Positions 8,847 through 16,466 of a DNA stretch of 64,000 nucleotides are shown here, piece by piece. The notes under the pieces were generated by a model that was given only the letters and a program-made list of their open reading frames with translations, was not told the origin of the DNA and searched no databases. The position numbers and the translations under genes are program-made. Source of the stretch: Acidimicrobiia bacterium (GTDB lineage: Bacteria > Actinomycetota > Acidimicrobiia > Spongiisociales > UBA5794); contig JAWKJB010000001.1 in assembly GCA_041393965.1 (NCBI GenBank), positions 434,001 to 498,000 on the forward strand, given 5' to 3'. How positions within the stretch are numbered: the stretch's first letter is position 1; each line of letters opens with the position of its first letter.

Positions 8847-9018
8847 TCAACCCGGCGAGTGCCCTGTCCGGCTTCGTTCGCGATGTTGAGGGCGAGCCGG
8901 GGGCGTGGCTGGCAAGGACGCAGGACGAAGGCGCATCAGGGGATGGGTCGAGGACAAGGACGCCGCCAGCGATGTCATCTGGCCGCCGTCAACGCGGCAG
9001 ATGTTGCCGGTCAGGGCA
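8847..9018 (-). pseudogene. 3' remnant of a short-chain dehydrogenase/reductase gene
   Basis: On the minus strand, directly after the endonuclease IV stop, a frame reads SALTGNICRVDGGQMTSL. This matches the conserved C-terminal strand of SDR enzymes (ITGQ-x-x-x-VDGG). It continues for about 40 unremarkable residues to a TGA at 8849-8847, and no upstream SDR body is present. It looks like a leftover from a deleted gene. Confidence 0.4.
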
Positions 9019-9780
9019 CTAGGCCAACCGCTCACGCAGCCATGCGATATCGGCCGCCTGGCCCCCGTTGTCATCCGGGGTCTCGACGATGGTCGTCGTG
9101 TTTGCCTGTGCGATGAGGCTGACGATGAGCCCTTCGGGGATCAAGCCGTGGCCCAAGTTGGCGTGGCGATCACGGTTCGAGCCCGCCTCATCCCGAGAGT
9201 CGTTCGCGTGTACGAGGGCCACGCCACCGGTCATGTCCGAGATCATCGTCACCGCGCGCTCCATGTCCTGCCCGGCAGCCCAGGTGTGGCATGTGTCGAG
9301 ACATACCCCGACATTCAGGTCGCCGATCGCGTCCCAAAGCGGTCCGTAGTTCTCAAGGTTCTGCATCACCGAGTTGCCACGACCGGCCGTGTTCTCCACG
9401 AGGATCGGCACCTTCACCTCGAACGATTCGAGCGCCTTGCGCCATCGTTCGAATCCGACCTCGACGCTTTCGTCGGGTCCGACGCTTCCGCCGTGCACGA
9501 CCACGCCGAGCGCACCGATCGCCTCGGCGGCCAAGACCGTGCTCGCAAGTGTCTTGCGCGACGGGATCCGCACCCGGTTGTTCGGTGATGCAAGGTTCAT
9601 CAGGTACGGCGCATGCACATACACATCGATGTCCGATACCCGCAGTTCGTCGGCGTCAGCGCGGGGAACCGGCGGCTTCCACGATTGGGGATTGGACAGG
9701 AAGATCTGGACGGCTTCAGCATCGCGCTCGGCCGCCTCGGCGAGCGGTGCTCTGGCCGACACATGAGCCCCGATTCTCAC
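9019..9780 (-). CDS. nfo: Endonuclease IV (AP endonuclease)
   Basis: Cleaves abasic sites in base excision repair. The 253-residue TIM-barrel shows GAHVSA at the start, VYVHAPYLMNLASP, VVHGGS, LVENTAG, VCLDTCHTWAAG, VHANDSRDEAGSNRDRHANLGHG and a closing IVETPDD. Together these cover the tri-zinc His/Glu/Asp ligands. The GTG start overlaps the upstream membrane-protein gene's stop (GTGA), so it is translationally coupled to the pyrE group. Confidence 0.95.
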   Translation of the reverse strand: MRIGAHVSARAPLAEAAERDAEAVQIFLSNPQSWKPPVPRADADELRVSDIDVYVHAPYLMNLASPNNRVRIPSRKTLASTVLAAEAIGALGVVVHGGSVGPDESVEVGFERWRKALESFEVKVPILVENTAGRGNSVMQNLENYGPLWDAIGDLNVGVCLDTCHTWAAGQDMERAVTMISDMTGGVALVHANDSRDEAGSNRDRHANLGHGLIPEGLIVSLIAQANTTTIVETPDDNGGQAADIAWLRERLA

Positions 9781-10460
9781 GCGTCGCCCCCTGTGCCCTT
9801 CTCACCGCCGATAGTCGGTGTCACATCGGCATCGATGATGCGCTCCGAGGTGTGATCCACCCGCGTTTCCCACATCAGCGACGGTGCCCCACCAGATGAG
9901 GGCACCGCGGACGGAGGTGGACGCAAGGCGTTCGCCCTTGCTCCTTGCGCAGCAAGGGCGATGTCGGTGACCGAGCGACTCCAATCGCTGGCATCGATGT
10001 GGAGTTCGTTCCCGTGCCATGCTGCCCCGGCCACCGCTTCTGGGACGGACCCGGCGTCATGCACGGTGACGATCAGCTTGTGGCGCGCGGAGCCGTCGAA
10101 CTGGTCGGTGTCCACACCGCTCGACACATCGGCGATCGCCTCCCATGGGATCAACACATCCGGGTTGTCGGCTCCAACACGGGCGTAGAGCCCGTCGTCG
10201 CGCACATCGACGACCGGTCTGCGCCTGAACAGGTCGACGAGGGACGAGCCAACGAGCACCGCACCGAGCCCCATCAGGGCGGCGCCCCAGAAGATGTCGG
10301 CCCGCTGTTGGGCGAGACCGCGGGTTGTCAAGGCGTCGGGGGCACCATCGGGAGGCGTCGAGAACTCGTGAACATACATGATGTCGATCGCTGCGAGCAC
10401 AAGGACAAGCCCGACGACTCCGATGACGAAGAGGCGAAAGGGAGATCGGAAGGCGTGCAT
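9777..10460 (-). CDS. Conserved membrane protein of unknown function
   Basis: A protein of about 227 residues with two membrane helices (roughly residues 8-26 and 62-82). A cytoplasmic domain follows that looks like a membrane-associated PH-type module (VVDVRDDGLYARVG, PDVLIPWEAIADV). The ATG at 10460 begins 1 nt after the pyrE stop and the gene overlaps nfo by 4 nt, so it sits within a pyrE-x-nfo operon. No enzymatic motif is visible. Confidence 0.7.
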   Translation of the reverse strand: MHAFRSPFRLFVIGVVGLVLVLAAIDIMYVHEFSTPPDGAPDALTTRGLAQQRADIFWGAALMGLGAVLVGSSLVDLFRRRPVVDVRDDGLYARVGADNPDVLIPWEAIADVSSGVDTDQFDGSARHKLIVTVHDAGSVPEAVAGAAWHGNELHIDASDWSRSVTDIALAAQGARANALRPPPSAVPSSGGAPSLMWETRVDHTSERIIDADVTPTIGGEKGTGGDA

Positions 10461-10461
10461 G

Positions 10462-11022
10462 TCAGGCTTCCACCCCGAGATCGGCCCGAGTGGCAAGTGC
10501 CAGATAGGGGATGTCGAGGCGTTCCAGAGCTGCCGCTGCGGCTCCATCCGACCGGTCCACCAAGGCAATCGCACCGATCACCGCCACTCCCTCTGCGCGC
10601 AGGACACCGATCGCCTCGATCAGCGCAGAACCGGTCGTCGTGGTGTCCTCGAGGACAACGACACGATCCCGTTCGGCGATTGGGCCGACGACGCGCCCTC
10701 CGGTTCCGTGATCCTTGATCTCCTTCCGAATGGAGAACGCCGATACCTGTCGCCCTGTCATCGAAGCAGCGATCGCGGTCGCCACGGCGATGGGGTCAGC
10801 GCCCATCGTCATTCCGCCAACTGCGGTCGCCTCGGCAGGGAGCAGTTCGGCAACTGCGGTTCCCGCGAGCAGGGAACCCTCTCCCGAGAATGTCGTTCGA
10901 CGCGCATCGATGTACCACGACGAGACCACTCCGGAGCGAAGCGTGAAAGGCCCGTTCGTGAGGACCGCATTGGCTTTGAGGTGATCGATGAGTGCCTGCC
11001 TTGAAGGGCTGAATTCGGCCAC
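10462..11022 (-). CDS. pyrE: Orotate phosphoribosyltransferase
   Basis: Makes orotidine 5'-phosphate from orotate and PRPP in pyrimidine synthesis. At 186 residues it has the PRPP motif VVVLEDTTTTGSAL, the flexible-loop RKEIKDHGTGG and the N-terminal FTLRSG. It starts at GTG with GAGGA about 8 nt upstream, and is first gene of a three-gene operon with a membrane protein and nfo. Confidence 0.94.
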   Translation of the reverse strand: MAEFSPSRQALIDHLKANAVLTNGPFTLRSGVVSSWYIDARRTTFSGEGSLLAGTAVAELLPAEATAVGGMTMGADPIAVATAIAASMTGRQVSAFSIRKEIKDHGTGGRVVGPIAERDRVVVLEDTTTTGSALIEAIGVLRAEGVAVIGAIALVDRSDGAAAAALERLDIPYLALATRADLGVEA

Positions 11023-11059
11023 AAGAAAGTCCTCAAGTTCGCGCGGGTTGTGCCGATAC

Positions 11060-11136
11060 AGTAGCCAGACAGGATGCCTTCCTGACCTCCCGTCTAAGCC
11101 CGAACAGGGGCCGCCGAAAGGCGGCCCCTTGTTCTT
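11060..11136 (+). ncRNA. Possible small RNA ending in a strong intrinsic terminator
   Basis: Between pyrE (minus) and a phosphatase gene (plus), a -10-like TACAGT near 11061 precedes about 35 nt with a small hairpin (CAGGA/TCCTG). Then comes a 9-bp perfect stem, GGGGCCGCC-GAAA-GGCGGCCCC, at about 11107-11128, followed by TTGTTCTT. No protein-coding gene on the plus strand ends here, so the terminator needs an upstream transcript. No known RNA family was recognised. Confidence 0.4.
11106..11136 (+). terminator. Rho-independent terminator-like hairpin
   Basis: A 9-bp GC stem capped by a GAAA tetraloop and followed by a T-rich run (TTGTTCTT). It lies between two divergent genes, so it terminates either a small RNA or nothing obvious. 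Confidence 0.7.
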
Positions 11137-11189
11137 GTGCTGCTTCGGGCGGCCCCGAACTCTGGCGGATTCGTCGGTATCCTGACCCG

Positions 11190-11873
11190 ATGGACATCGT
11201 CTTCATCCGACATGGGCAGCCGCAATGGGCCGTTGACGGCCTCTCGCAAGCTGATCCGTACCTCACCGACCTCGGACACGAACAGGCTGCTCTCGCAGCC
11301 AAACGCCTCGCGTCAGATGATCGTCGATCAACCGAGCTCGTTGTGTCGCCCGCGCTACGGTCCCGCCAGACCGCCGCCCCGATTTCCGATCTCACCGGAC
11401 TCGATGGCTATACCATCGATGATCTCGTCGAGGTCCGGATGCCTGATTGGTCCGGTATGTCAGAAGAGGCCGTCATCAACATCTTCAAGACGACGAAGCA
11501 CCGCTCGCCCGAGGAGTGGTGGCAGGGCCTCGACGGGGGAGAGTCGTTCCGCGACTTCCACAATCGAGTGACGACGGCACTCGATCACCTGCTTGCCGAA
11601 CGCGGCATCACCAAGGACGAGAACGACCCGAACCTGTGGCACTGCGCCAACGACGACGGGCGCATCGTGATCGTTGGCCACGGTGGAACCAACTCGGTGT
11701 GCCTCACGCACCTGTTGGGGATTCCACCGTCACCGTGGGAATGGGAGAAGTTCGTTCTCTTCCACGCATCGTTCGCCCGGGTCAAGGTGCTTCCCCTTGC
11801 CGGGAACCATGTCATGAGTCTGCGCACCTTCAACGATCAGGACCACATCCCGATCGACCAGCGGTCGCGCTAG
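11190..11873 (+). CDS. Histidine phosphatase superfamily protein
   Basis: The N-terminal VFIRHGQPQW carries the RHG phospho-histidine motif. The second catalytic histidine is in VIVGHGGTNS, and SPALRSRQTA is typical of the phosphoglycerate-mutase-like branch. The 227-residue length fits a phosphatase, not a true mutase. The ATG lies 6 nt after TATCCT (11178-11183), suggesting a leaderless mRNA. Substrate unknown. Confidence 0.87.
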   Translation: MDIVFIRHGQPQWAVDGLSQADPYLTDLGHEQAALAAKRLASDDRRSTELVVSPALRSRQTAAPISDLTGLDGYTIDDLVEVRMPDWSGMSEEAVINIFKTTKHRSPEEWWQGLDGGESFRDFHNRVTTALDHLLAERGITKDENDPNLWHCANDDGRIVIVGHGGTNSVCLTHLLGIPPSPWEWEKFVLFHASFARVKVLPLAGNHVMSLRTFNDQDHIPIDQRSR

Positions 11874-11878
11874 ACCGC

Positions 11879-12661
11879 CTACCGGCCATACCGGCGCTCT
11901 CGTCGCGTGTAGTCGCGGAGAGCTCGCAGGAAGTCGATGCGCCGGAACGCTGGCCAGTAGACATCGACGAACGAGTACTCCGCATACGCTGCCTGCCATA
12001 GCAGGAATCCCGACAGCCGCGCTTCCCCCGAGGTGCGCAGGACGAGGTCGGGGTCGGGGAGATCCGACGCGTACATGCGCGCAGAAAGCGCCGTGTTGTC
12101 AATGTGGTCGGCCATGTGGGAGGCATCGATGCCTGAGGTGGCCAGATCGTCCACGAGGTCCTTGACGGCGTCGACGATCTCTTGTCGCCCGCCGTAGGCG
12201 AGAGCGATCGTCACTCGACGGTCCCCGGTACGGCAACGCGACTCGAGGTTCTTGGCGGCGTCGACGAGGTCGGAGGGGAGGAGGTCGAGGCTCCCGATGA
12301 ACTGCACCCGCACATGTTGCCCGGCAAAGGTGCCGGGGATCGCGTCGAACATGTCGATCAGGACGCGGTAGTAGGGGTCGAGCTCTGCCTGTGGCCGTGC
12401 GAGGTTCTCGGTCGAGAGGAGCCAGCAGGTCACCGCTTCGATCTCCAGATCAGCGGTCCATTGCAGGAACTCGATGAACTTCGCCATTCCGACCCGATAG
12501 GACGCTGCGTAGTCGGGGAGCCTTTCGGCCCTCGCGTAGCGGCGATGGCCGTCGTGGATGACGCCGATGTGACGGGGAAGGGCTCCGAGGTCGAGATCCC
12601 GGGTGAGGCGGTCCTCGTAGAGTCGATAGATCGGTTTGAGCGCACGGTCCCGAAGCGACAC
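11879..12661 (-). CDS. Short-chain Z-isoprenyl diphosphate synthase (UppS family)
   Basis: Condenses isopentenyl diphosphate onto an allylic primer in cis, in lipid-carrier synthesis. The pattern closely follows the mycobacterial Z-farnesyl diphosphate synthase (Rv1086): LLSTENL, YGGRQEIVDAV, PDLVLRTSGEARLSGFLLWQ, and ending FLRALRDYTRRERRYGR. The catalytic motif reads IHDGHRRYAR where the family usually has DGNRRWAR: the Asp and both Arg are kept but Asn is His. The GTG at 12661 has GGAGGAGAA upstream. It sits head-to-head with hemolysin III, as in mycobacteria. Confidence 0.88.
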   Translation of the reverse strand: MSLRDRALKPIYRLYEDRLTRDLDLGALPRHIGVIHDGHRRYARAERLPDYAASYRVGMAKFIEFLQWTADLEIEAVTCWLLSTENLARPQAELDPYYRVLIDMFDAIPGTFAGQHVRVQFIGSLDLLPSDLVDAAKNLESRCRTGDRRVTIALAYGGRQEIVDAVKDLVDDLATSGIDASHMADHIDNTALSARMYASDLPDPDLVLRTSGEARLSGFLLWQAAYAEYSFVDVYWPAFRRIDFLRALRDYTRRERRYGR

Positions 12662-12779
12662 GGGTTCTCCTCCTGCTCGGGGCACCGCCCCGGCACGCCG
12701 AATCGTAGGCGTCCGGCGTGCATCGTGTGTGCCGATCGGTTGTTTCGCGGATGCGCTCTTCTCCGATAGCCTTGCGCCG

Positions 12780-13445
12780 ATGATTCCTCCGCGGGCAACA
12801 CTGGGCAGAATGCAGAACCCCGTCCGGGGCATGCTGCATGGTTTCGCAGCCGTCGCTGCCGTGTTCGGCACGGCACTGCTCGTCGCACGCGCACCCAACT
12901 GGGGGCTTCGGTTCGGTGCGATCGTGTTCGGCCTCGCCCTCGTCGCGCTGTATACGACCAGCTCGTTGTATCACTCGGTGCCATGGCGCGGAGTCTGGAA
13001 GAAGCGGATGCAGCGTCTCGATCACTCGATGATCATCGTGCTGATCGCAGGCACCTACACGCCGGTCATCATCGCAACCCTTGACGGTCCGCTCCGCTGG
13101 ACGGTGTTGGCTGTGGCGTGGGGAACCGTCCTCGTGGGCGGTCTCCAGCATGTGCTCTACCCCACCGAGCGGCAAGGCTTCTCGATGGCGCTCGGCGTGG
13201 GCATGGGATGGCTTGGACTGGTCCTTGCGTGGAGATTCGTCACGGAGCTCGGCTGGACGGCGTCAGGCCTGGCCTTGGGCGGCGGAGCGATCTACACGAT
13301 CGGGATGGTGCTGTTGATCACGAACCGTCCGAAGCTGTGGCCCAGCGTGTTTTCGTATCACGAGCTCTTCCATGTGATGGTCGTCACGGCATCGATCGTG
13401 CACTTCGTGATGATCTGGCGGTATGTGTTGCCAACGGGAGCCTGA
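12780..13445 (+). CDS. Hemolysin III / PAQR-family membrane protein
   Basis: About 221 residues with seven predicted membrane helices. The family histidines are present: LYHSVPW, RLDHSMI, and the C-terminal YHELFHVMVV...VHFVMIW set, which bind a metal in PAQR proteins. The bacterial role (possibly lipid hydrolase-like membrane homeostasis) is not settled. It is divergent from the Z-isoprenyl synthase gene, matching the mycobacterial Rv1085c-Rv1086 neighbourhood. The start at 12780 is leaderless-like. Confidence 0.88.
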   Translation: MIPPRATLGRMQNPVRGMLHGFAAVAAVFGTALLVARAPNWGLRFGAIVFGLALVALYTTSSLYHSVPWRGVWKKRMQRLDHSMIIVLIAGTYTPVIIATLDGPLRWTVLAVAWGTVLVGGLQHVLYPTERQGFSMALGVGMGWLGLVLAWRFVTELGWTASGLALGGGAIYTIGMVLLITNRPKLWPSVFSYHELFHVMVVTASIVHFVMIWRYVLPTGA

Positions 13446-13482
13446 ACCCGGTCGAGGGCACGGCGCCATGCAGAAGGACTGT

Positions 13483-13824
13483 TCAGAGGTTCTCCGGGAT
13501 GCTCGGCCCCGGCACCCGGAGGAGTAACAGCCGCACATCCTCATAGCCACCGTTGTGGAACCCGTAGCGTTCACCCTGCGCGATGTGGAGCACATCGCCG
13601 GAACTGAGACGGACCGTCGCATCGTCAACAGAGAACTCAACGGTTCCCGCGAAGCAGATATAGATGCGGTGCTCCTTGGCGCTTGAGCGGGGTTCACGGT
13701 CCGCGCCGATGGGAACGATCACCTCGGCGAACGACGCGACATCGAAGACATCGGGAGTGAGCTCGCGAAGCTGCAGGTCCCCGAACTCGAAGACCGGCGC
13801 GTCAGAATATCGCCGCAATTCCAC
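13483..13824 (-). CDS. Small cupin-domain protein
   Basis: A 113-residue single cupin barrel with AKEHRIYICFAGTVEFSV (first metal-binding strand) and VRLSSGDVLHIAQGERYGFHN (second motif). Small stand-alone cupins often bind metal-ligand complexes or sugars, and no substrate can be assigned. A copy of the 54-bp dispersed repeat lies 21 bp upstream of its start in the same orientation, so this may be its regulatory region. Confidence 0.75.
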   Translation of the reverse strand: MELRRYSDAPVFEFGDLQLRELTPDVFDVASFAEVIVPIGADREPRSSAKEHRIYICFAGTVEFSVDDATVRLSSGDVLHIAQGERYGFHNGGYEDVRLLLLRVPGPSIPENL

Positions 13825-13844
13825 ACACCGATGTTACGCACCCT

Positions 13845-13898
13845 CCGCGTACCCAGGGTTCGCGTTCAACTAAAAGGTTACTTTCGGCCCACAGAACG
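13845..13898 (-). repeat. 54-bp dispersed intergenic repeat, copy B
   Basis: The inverted counterpart of 647-700 (47 of 54 positions identical, no gaps). The 19-bp palindrome with CCC-T-GGG at its centre is at 13846-13864. It lies in the intergenic space between the cupin gene (minus) and a small cysteine-rich reading frame (plus). Confidence 0.7.
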
Positions 13899-13943
13899 CG
13901 GGCACTCGCCGTTTCTGTCACACCCGATCGGTAGGTTACAAAC

Positions 13944-14114
13944 ATGGACACAATGACCCTCACAACGATGTCGGAGTTCGTCGATGCCGACGCCCTCACT
14001 GACCGCGAGCTCGAAACCTGGTTCGCAGCGCTCGGTGTCGAAGTCACGGTCGTACCGCACTGCGACGATGCCGGCTGCGGGACCTGCTTCCCCGCTGCGG
14101 TCAGGGCGGCATAG
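13944..14114 (+). CDS. Small cysteine-rich protein, possibly a peptide precursor
   Basis: A 56-residue frame. An acidic leader-like part (DADALTDRELETWFAALGVEV) is followed by a short tail with three cysteines, VVPHCDDAGCGTCFPAAVRAA. The ATG lies 6 nt after TAGGTT (13932-13937). The CDDAGCGTC tail is somewhat like the core of FxLD-type lanthipeptide precursors, but no modification enzyme is nearby. It may equally be a small metal-binding protein. Function unknown. Confidence 0.5.
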   Translation: MDTMTLTTMSEFVDADALTDRELETWFAALGVEVTVVPHCDDAGCGTCFPAAVRAA

Positions 14115-14282
14115 CAAGTCGAAGTACCATCGACTCGACGCGGCGAGCATGGCGAAACCCGGACTGGAGTCGGATCTCGAACATCAGGGTGATCCGGAGG
14201 AGCGAATAGGTCGGGTCATCGCCCCTTGCGCCGAACGGACCCTCGAGGCAGAGGGACACCAGACGGAGAGAGGAGACTTGGA

Positions 14283-15134
14283 ATGCCAGTTGCGCGGATC
14301 AACGGCGCCGATCTGTACCACGAGGTGCACGGTTCCGGTAACACGGTGCTACTCACCCACGGATCCTGGGGAGATTCCACCGCATGGCGAGCCGTCGTGC
14401 CGGGACTGGCCAAGGGATACGAAGTGGTCACATGGGACAGGCGTGGGCACAGTCGGAGCTCGGCAGGCGACGGACCTGACACCTTGGATCAAGACGCTGC
14501 CGATCTAGCCGGCCTCATCGACCATCTCGGCCGGCGCGGAGCACATGTGTACGGGACATCGTCCGGTGGGGCTGTGGTCTTGAAGATGCTGGTGACCCAC
14601 CCGGATCTCGTCTCCAGTGTCGCAGTACATGAGCCGGCCCTGCCCGGCCTCTTGGAAGACACCGCAGACGAAGCCACCGCTAGGACACTCAGGGAAATGA
14701 ACCGTGACCTCGACGCGGTGAAGACGATGATCGAGTCCGGCCGAGATGAGGCCGCAACCGAGTACTTCATCGACAATGTGGCCGTCGGGTCGGGAGCATG
14801 GGATCAGTTCCCGGAGGAGGTGAAGTCGGCCTACATCGCCAATGCGGGCACCTACGCTGGAGAACTCTCCGATCCAACGGCATTCGTGGTAGACACGGAC
14901 GCCCTTGCGGAGAGCACCGTTCCGATCCTTGTCACCCTCGGAACCGAGAGTCCGCGCCTGCTGGTCGAAACGACAATGGAACTCATCCGACAGGTGCCTA
15001 CGGTACGAGTCGAGACGCTCGAGGGGGTTGGGCATGTGCCCTACCGGACCCATCCTGATCAGTGGCTCGCCACCCTGTTCGACTTCTATCGAACCATGGA
15101 AGCCAACAAGGCGCGATTCCGCGAAACGCCTTGA
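14283..15134 (+). CDS. Alpha/beta-fold hydrolase
   Basis: A 283-residue hydrolase with oxyanion region LLTHGSWGDSTAW, VVTWDRRGHSRSS, the nucleophile elbow GTSSGG (Ser), and the late GVGHVPYRTHPD with the catalytic His. The family covers esterases, haloperoxidases and C-C hydrolases, and the substrate is unknown. The ATG at 14283 is preceded by GGAGAGAGGAGA. It is followed by a truncated MerR gene, so a regulator of this gene may have been lost. Confidence 0.85.
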   Translation: MPVARINGADLYHEVHGSGNTVLLTHGSWGDSTAWRAVVPGLAKGYEVVTWDRRGHSRSSAGDGPDTLDQDAADLAGLIDHLGRRGAHVYGTSSGGAVVLKMLVTHPDLVSSVAVHEPALPGLLEDTADEATARTLREMNRDLDAVKTMIESGRDEAATEYFIDNVAVGSGAWDQFPEEVKSAYIANAGTYAGELSDPTAFVVDTDALAESTVPILVTLGTESPRLLVETTMELIRQVPTVRVETLEGVGHVPYRTHPDQWLATLFDFYRTMEANKARFRETP

Positions 15135-15168
15135 CTCCCCCCCTGCGGGAGACCCCAGAATGGCCAAC

Positions 15169-15267
15169 ATGAGTGAACGCGAACACCACCTGATGTAGAT
15201 CGGGAGGTTCTCCGACGCCACCGGACTGTCGGTCAAGACGCTTCGACTCCACGACGATATGGGCTCG
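15169..15267 (+). pseudogene. MerR-family regulator remnant with internal stop
   Basis: Reading from the ATG at 15169: nine codons, a TAG at 15196-15198, then IGRFSDATGLSVKTLRLHDDMGS. That is the helix-turn-helix start of a MerR regulator (IGEFARATGLSVKTLRYYDEIGL type). It breaks off at 15267, where similarity ends beside the antitoxin gene of the opposite strand. It is both nonsense-mutated and truncated. Confidence 0.65.
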
Positions 15268-15274
15268 TGTCAGG

Positions 15275-15556
15275 TCAGACGACCTCGAGGAATCGGCGGA
15301 TAGCCTCGCGGATGACCTCGCTCGTCGTGGTTTGCTCGGCCGCGACGCGGGCTTCGATCGCGGCACGTAGTTCGGGGTCGATACGTACCGGAACCACATC
15401 GGCAGGTGCCGACCCCATCGAAGGTCGACCCCGTCGCCGGATCTTGAGGGCTTCGACATCATATTCGGTCTCGGCGACCTCGGTCGACACCGCTTCGATC
15501 TCCTCGTCGGCGAGCAGGCGGCCGCTGGAAGTGCGATAGGTCTTCGGTTCGGTCAC
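15275..15556 (-). CDS. Ribbon-helix-helix antitoxin (type II TA)
   Basis: A 93-residue protein with a C-terminal RHH fold, VVPVRIDPELRAAIEARVAAEQTTTSEVIREAIRRFL, the classic CopG/Arc-type DNA-binding dimer. The N-terminal half is probably the toxin-binding part. The GTG start overlaps the stop of the upstream, frameshifted toxin reading frame (GTGA), giving a toxin-first operon. With the toxin broken, this antitoxin may be an orphan. Confidence 0.75.
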   Translation of the reverse strand: MTEPKTYRTSSGRLLADEEIEAVSTEVAETEYDVEALKIRRRGRPSMGSAPADVVPVRIDPELRAAIEARVAAEQTTTSEVIREAIRRFLEVV

Positions 15557-15815
15557 CGCAAATCCTCCTTCGCTTGCGGGAGCAGGTCGTAGAAGACGGG
15601 TCGCAGAGGCATGGCGTGGATCACCAGATCGACATCATCGGCGAGCTCGAGCCAGAGGATCTCCAGCAGGTTGCCCGCATGGTCGGGCCGATCGCAAGAA
15701 CCTTCGGAGGGTCGGTGTCCGGGTCGAGGTCGATGGCAGTGACGGCGTGATGGAGGGCGTGAAGAATCGCGGCATCCGCCACTCCGTGCTTACGGGCCGA
15801 CCAGTGAATCTCCAC
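15553..15815 (-). pseudogene. Toxin partner of the RHH antitoxin, frameshifted
   Basis: From a GTG at 15815 the frame reads VEIHWSARKHGVADAAILHALHHAVTAID and runs to KVLAIGP. A single missing base near 15690 then shifts the frame. The continuation, DHAGNLLEILWLELADDVDLVIHAMPLRPVFYDLL, is clear in the next frame and ends at 15555-15553 over the antitoxin start. Homologous small proteins are two-gene partners of RHH antitoxins. A sequencing error is possible. A -10-like TACGAT lies just upstream of the GTG. Confidence 0.6.
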
Positions 15816-15926
15816 ATCAGAAGTATCGTAATACGCAATTGTGAGGAATGGAATAGGGAAACAGGGGAGAACACCGGTCCCGATCAACATCCTTCTGAGT
15901 AGAGCGCCTATCCAGACCCAGCGCCC

Positions 15927-16355
15927 TCAGAGCCCGGCCGGTGGCCAGTGGTCTCTCAGGTCGCGGCGCACGAGCCACATGAGACCGGACCAGACCTCCG
16001 ATATCGCACCGACCTTCACATCCACGAGCCCGCTGGGTTCCATCACGGACATCATCGTCTCTCGCTTCTGGAGAGGACTGCTGATCCCTGACGCCTTCTT
16101 TGGCCAAGCGGTCCACACAGTGCCGGTCGGGCCGATCGCTCTTGTGGCTCTCGGCAGGGCTCTCATGAGGTCCTGCTCAGTGACACAGAAGGCAACCACG
16201 ACATCAGCGACACGAAGGCGCGACGAGACCTGTACGCCTTCCGGGAGTGGTGCGAGCCACGATGGAAAGGCATCGGGGGCCCGGATTGTCAAAACTCTCG
16301 ACTCTTCGACGATCCGCATCTTCTTGGCGAGGGGCGTACCCGAGTATCCGACCAT
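15927..16355 (-). CDS. DUF3052-family protein
   Basis: A 142-residue protein opening VGYSGTPLAKKMRIVEESRVLTIRAPDAF, the signature of DUF3052, then VVVAFCVTEQDLMRALPRATRAIGPTGTVWTAWPKK and a C-terminal SGLVDVKVGAISEVWSGLMWL. This resembles a stripped-down methyltransferase-like Rossmann domain without a known activity. Monocistronic. Confidence 0.8.
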   Translation of the reverse strand: MVGYSGTPLAKKMRIVEESRVLTIRAPDAFPSWLAPLPEGVQVSSRLRVADVVVAFCVTEQDLMRALPRATRAIGPTGTVWTAWPKKASGISSPLQKRETMMSVMEPSGLVDVKVGAISEVWSGLMWLVRRDLRDHWPPAGL

Positions 16356-16466
16356 ATCGGCAGCGTACCGACCCGACCCCGCCGCGAGAACGGCGCCGAG
16401 CCCGCCGACTCCCCTTCACCGACCTCACCACAAGCATCCGCCCGAACGCCCGTCGCTCCGTCCGGC

